Assembly (NCBI GenBank): GCA_001785175.1
Contig: MFSY01000038.1
Span: 6,181 to 16,552, forward strand
DNA: 10,372 bases
DNA from: Candidatus Muproteobacteria bacterium RIFCSPHIGHO2_01_FULL_65_16
Lineage (GTDB): Bacteria; Pseudomonadota; Gammaproteobacteria; Acidiferrobacterales; Sulfurifustaceae
Reading direction: 5' to 3'
Part shown: one piece after another, positions 8,675-10,372 of the stretch
Layout: each line of letters begins with the position of its first letter
Numbering within the stretch: position 1 is the stretch's first letter
The notes under the pieces: model-generated
Told to the model about the DNA's origin: nothing
The model's input: only the letters and a program-made list of their open reading frames with translations
Databases searched by the model: none
Program-made: the position numbers and the translations under genes

Positions 8675-10372
8675 TTACAAGATCTCTTCAACAGTCTTGG
8701 CGACGTTGTCCGCGGTGAAGCCGAACTCCTTGAACAGCACGCCGGCCGGGGCCGATTCGCCGAAGCGGTTGAGGCCGATGACCCGCCCACCAAGACCCAC
8801 GTACTTGTACCAGCCGTCGGTGACGCCGGCCTCGACCGCCACGCGCTTCGTCACGGCCTTCGGCAGCACGGCCTCGCGGTAGGCCGCGTCCTGGGCGTCG
8901 AACGTGTCGGTCGAGGGCATGGACACCACGCGCACCTGCTTGCCCTTGGCGGCAAGCAGCTTCTGCGCCTCCATGGCGAGCCCTACCTCGGAGCCGGTCG
9001 CGATAAGAATCGCCTCCGGCTTGCCGTTCGCGGCCTCGGACAACACATAGCCGCCGCGCTTGATGTTGGCGAGCGTCTGCGCGTCACGGGCCTGGTGCGG
9101 CAGGTTTTGGCGCGAGAAAATCAGGCTCGTCGGTCCCTGCCGGCGCTCGATGGCGAATTTCCACGCGACCGCGGACTCGACCGCATCGCACGGGCGCCAC
9201 AGCGACATATTGGGTATGAGTCTCAAGGTCGCGGTCTGCTCGACCGGTTGATGCGTCGGGCCGTCCTCGCCCAGACCGATGGAGTCGTGGGTGTAGACGA
9301 ACAGCACGCGCTGCTTCATGAGCGCCGCCATGCGCAGGGCGTTGCGCGCGTACTCGGAGAACATGAGGAACGTGGCGCCGTAGGGGATGAAACCGCCGTG
9401 CAGGGCGATGCCGTTCATGATCGCCGACATGCCGAACTCGCGCACACCGTAATAGATGTAGTTGCCGTCGGAGACGGTGTTGCTCACGCCCTTGCTGCCC
9501 TTCCACAGCGTCAGGTTCGAGCCGGCGAGGTCGGCCGAGCCGCCGAGCAGCTCGGGCAGCGCCGGCGCGAAGCCGTTGATCGCGTTCTGCGACGCCTTGC
9601 GCGAGGCGATGGTCTCGGCCTTGGCGGCGACGCCCTGGATGAACTCCTCGGCCTTGGCATTCCAGTCCTGCGGCAGCTCGCCCTTGACGACGCGGCGCTC
9701 GAACTCGGCGGCCAGGTCGGGGAAGGCCTGCTTGTAGGCCGCGAACTTATCGGTCCAGGCCTTCTCGGCCGCGGCGCCCTTGGGCCTGGCGTCCCAGCCG
9801 GCGTAAATCTCCTTCGGGATCGCGAACGGCTCGTGGTTCCAGCCGAGGTTCTCGCGCGTGGCCTTGACCTCATCGTTGCCGAGCGGCGCGCCGTGGCAGT
9901 CGTGCGAGCCGCAGAGATTGGGCGCGCCGTAGCCGATCACGGTCTTGCAGCAGATGAGCGAGGGTTTGTCGTTGACCGCGCGCGCCTCCATGACCGCCTT
10001 CTTGATGGCGTCCGGGTCGTGGCCGTCCACGTCGCGCACCACGTGCCAGCCGTAGGCCTCGAAGCGCTTCGGGGTGTTGTCGGTGAACCAACCCTCGACG
10101 TGACCGTCAATCGAGATGCCGTTGTCATCGTAGAAGGCGATGAGCTTGCCTAAGGCCAAGGTGCCGGCGAGCGAGCAGGCCTCGTGCGAGATGCCTTCCA
10201 TGAGGCAACCGTCGCCGAGAAAGACATAGGTATAGTGGTCCACGATGTGGTGGCCGTCGCGGTTGAACGTGCCCGCGAGCACCTTCTCGGCGAGCGCCAT
10301 GCCGACCGCGTTGGTGACGCCCTGGCCGAGCGGCCCGGTGGTGGTCTCCACGCCCGGGGCATAACCGTATTC
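8675..10372 (-). CDS. tkt: Transketolase (C-terminal 565 residues)
   Basis: Thiamine-diphosphate enzyme that moves two-carbon ketol units and regenerates pentose phosphates in the CBB cycle. The 5' end lies beyond the right edge: the frame is open to the last base and begins [18 protein letters not shown], a conserved internal transketolase segment, so the GTG at 10351 is not a real start. With a usual length near 660, about 100 residues are missing. Visible parts are the TPP-binding GDG (residues 53-55 of the visible part) with [10 protein letters not shown] following, the catalytic glutamate of [14 protein letters not shown] (near 312), [17 protein letters not shown] (362-378) and the C-terminal domain with [13 protein letters not shown]. 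All key residues are intact. It is the first visible gene of the tkt-gap-pgk-pyk-fba block. The symbol cbbT is also used. Confidence 0.96.
   Translation of the reverse strand, partial: EYGYAPGVETTTGPLGQGVTNAVGMALAEKVLAGTFNRDGHHIVDHYTYVFLGDGCLMEGISHEACSLAGTLALGKLIAFYDDNGISIDGHVEGWFTDNTPKRFEAYGWHVVRDVDGHDPDAIKKAVMEARAVNDKPSLICCKTVIGYGAPNLCGSHDCHGAPLGNDEVKATRENLGWNHEPFAIPKEIYAGWDARPKGAAAEKAWTDKFAAYKQAFPDLAAEFERRVVKGELPQDWNAKAEEFIQGVAAKAETIASRKASQNAINGFAPALPELLGGSADLAGSNLTLWKGSKGVSNTVSDGNYIYYGVREFGMSAIMNGIALHGGFIPYGATFLMFSEYARNALRMAALMKQRVLFVYTHDSIGLGEDGPTHQPVEQTATLRLIPNMSLWRPCDAVESAVAWKFAIERRQGPTSLIFSRQNLPHQARDAQTLANIKRGGYVLSEAANGKPEAILIATGSEVGLAMEAQKLLAAKGKQVRVVSMPSTDTFDAQDAAYREAVLPKAVTKRVAVEAGVTDGWYKYVGLGGRVIGLNRFGESAPAGVLFKEFGFTADNVAKTVEEIL

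Noticed and set aside
10349..10351. GTG as the transketolase start
   Set aside because: The frame continues upstream as EYGYAPG, a conserved internal transketolase sequence, so the gene simply runs off the window.

Overview
The window is a Calvin-Benson-Bassham (CBB) carbon-fixation locus from a GC-rich autotrophic proteobacterium. The protein sequences look most like those of gammaproteobacterial chemolithoautotrophs (sulfur- or ammonia-oxidiser type). That placement is inference from memory of the families; no search was run, and no gene here fixes the genus.

Layout, left to right. The minus strand carries cbbQ (only its first 91 codons are inside the window), cbbS and cbbL, read in the order cbbL > cbbS > cbbQ. 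Next come an AT-rich divergent control region and, on the plus strand, cbbR, the LysR-type CBB regulator. A bidirectional terminator separates cbbR from a second minus-strand block that converges on it: tkt (5' end outside the window) > gap > pgk > pyk > fba. The RuBisCO genes with cbbQ and no shell gene between them fit the non-carboxysomal form IA type. The second block supplies enzymes for reduction (pgk, gap), carbon rearrangement and regeneration (fba, tkt) and drain to pyruvate (pyk). Phosphoribulokinase, fructose bisphosphatase and epimerase are not in the window.

The gene content is ordinary for an autotroph; the unusual part is in the gaps. Four of the junctions between co-directional genes (cbbS/cbbQ, cbbL/cbbS, pgk/pyk, gap/pgk) contain short tandem arrays of a 7-base unit, CAAGTAG and variants, arranged as an inverted pair that can fold into a long hairpin. 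A fifth junction (tkt/gap) has the same design built from an unrelated 8-base unit, RCGCAAAG. In cbbL, pgk and gap the heptad phase runs into the gene's own stop codon. In cbbQ and pyk the array lies within a few bases of the start codon, where a Shine-Dalgarno sequence would be expected. Only the pyk/fba junction lacks an array.

No stretch longer than 300 bases is without a gene. I saw no tRNA, rRNA, CRISPR array, insertion sequence or phage gene. The long open frames opposite cbbL, tkt, fba, pyk and pgk are GC-driven shadows.
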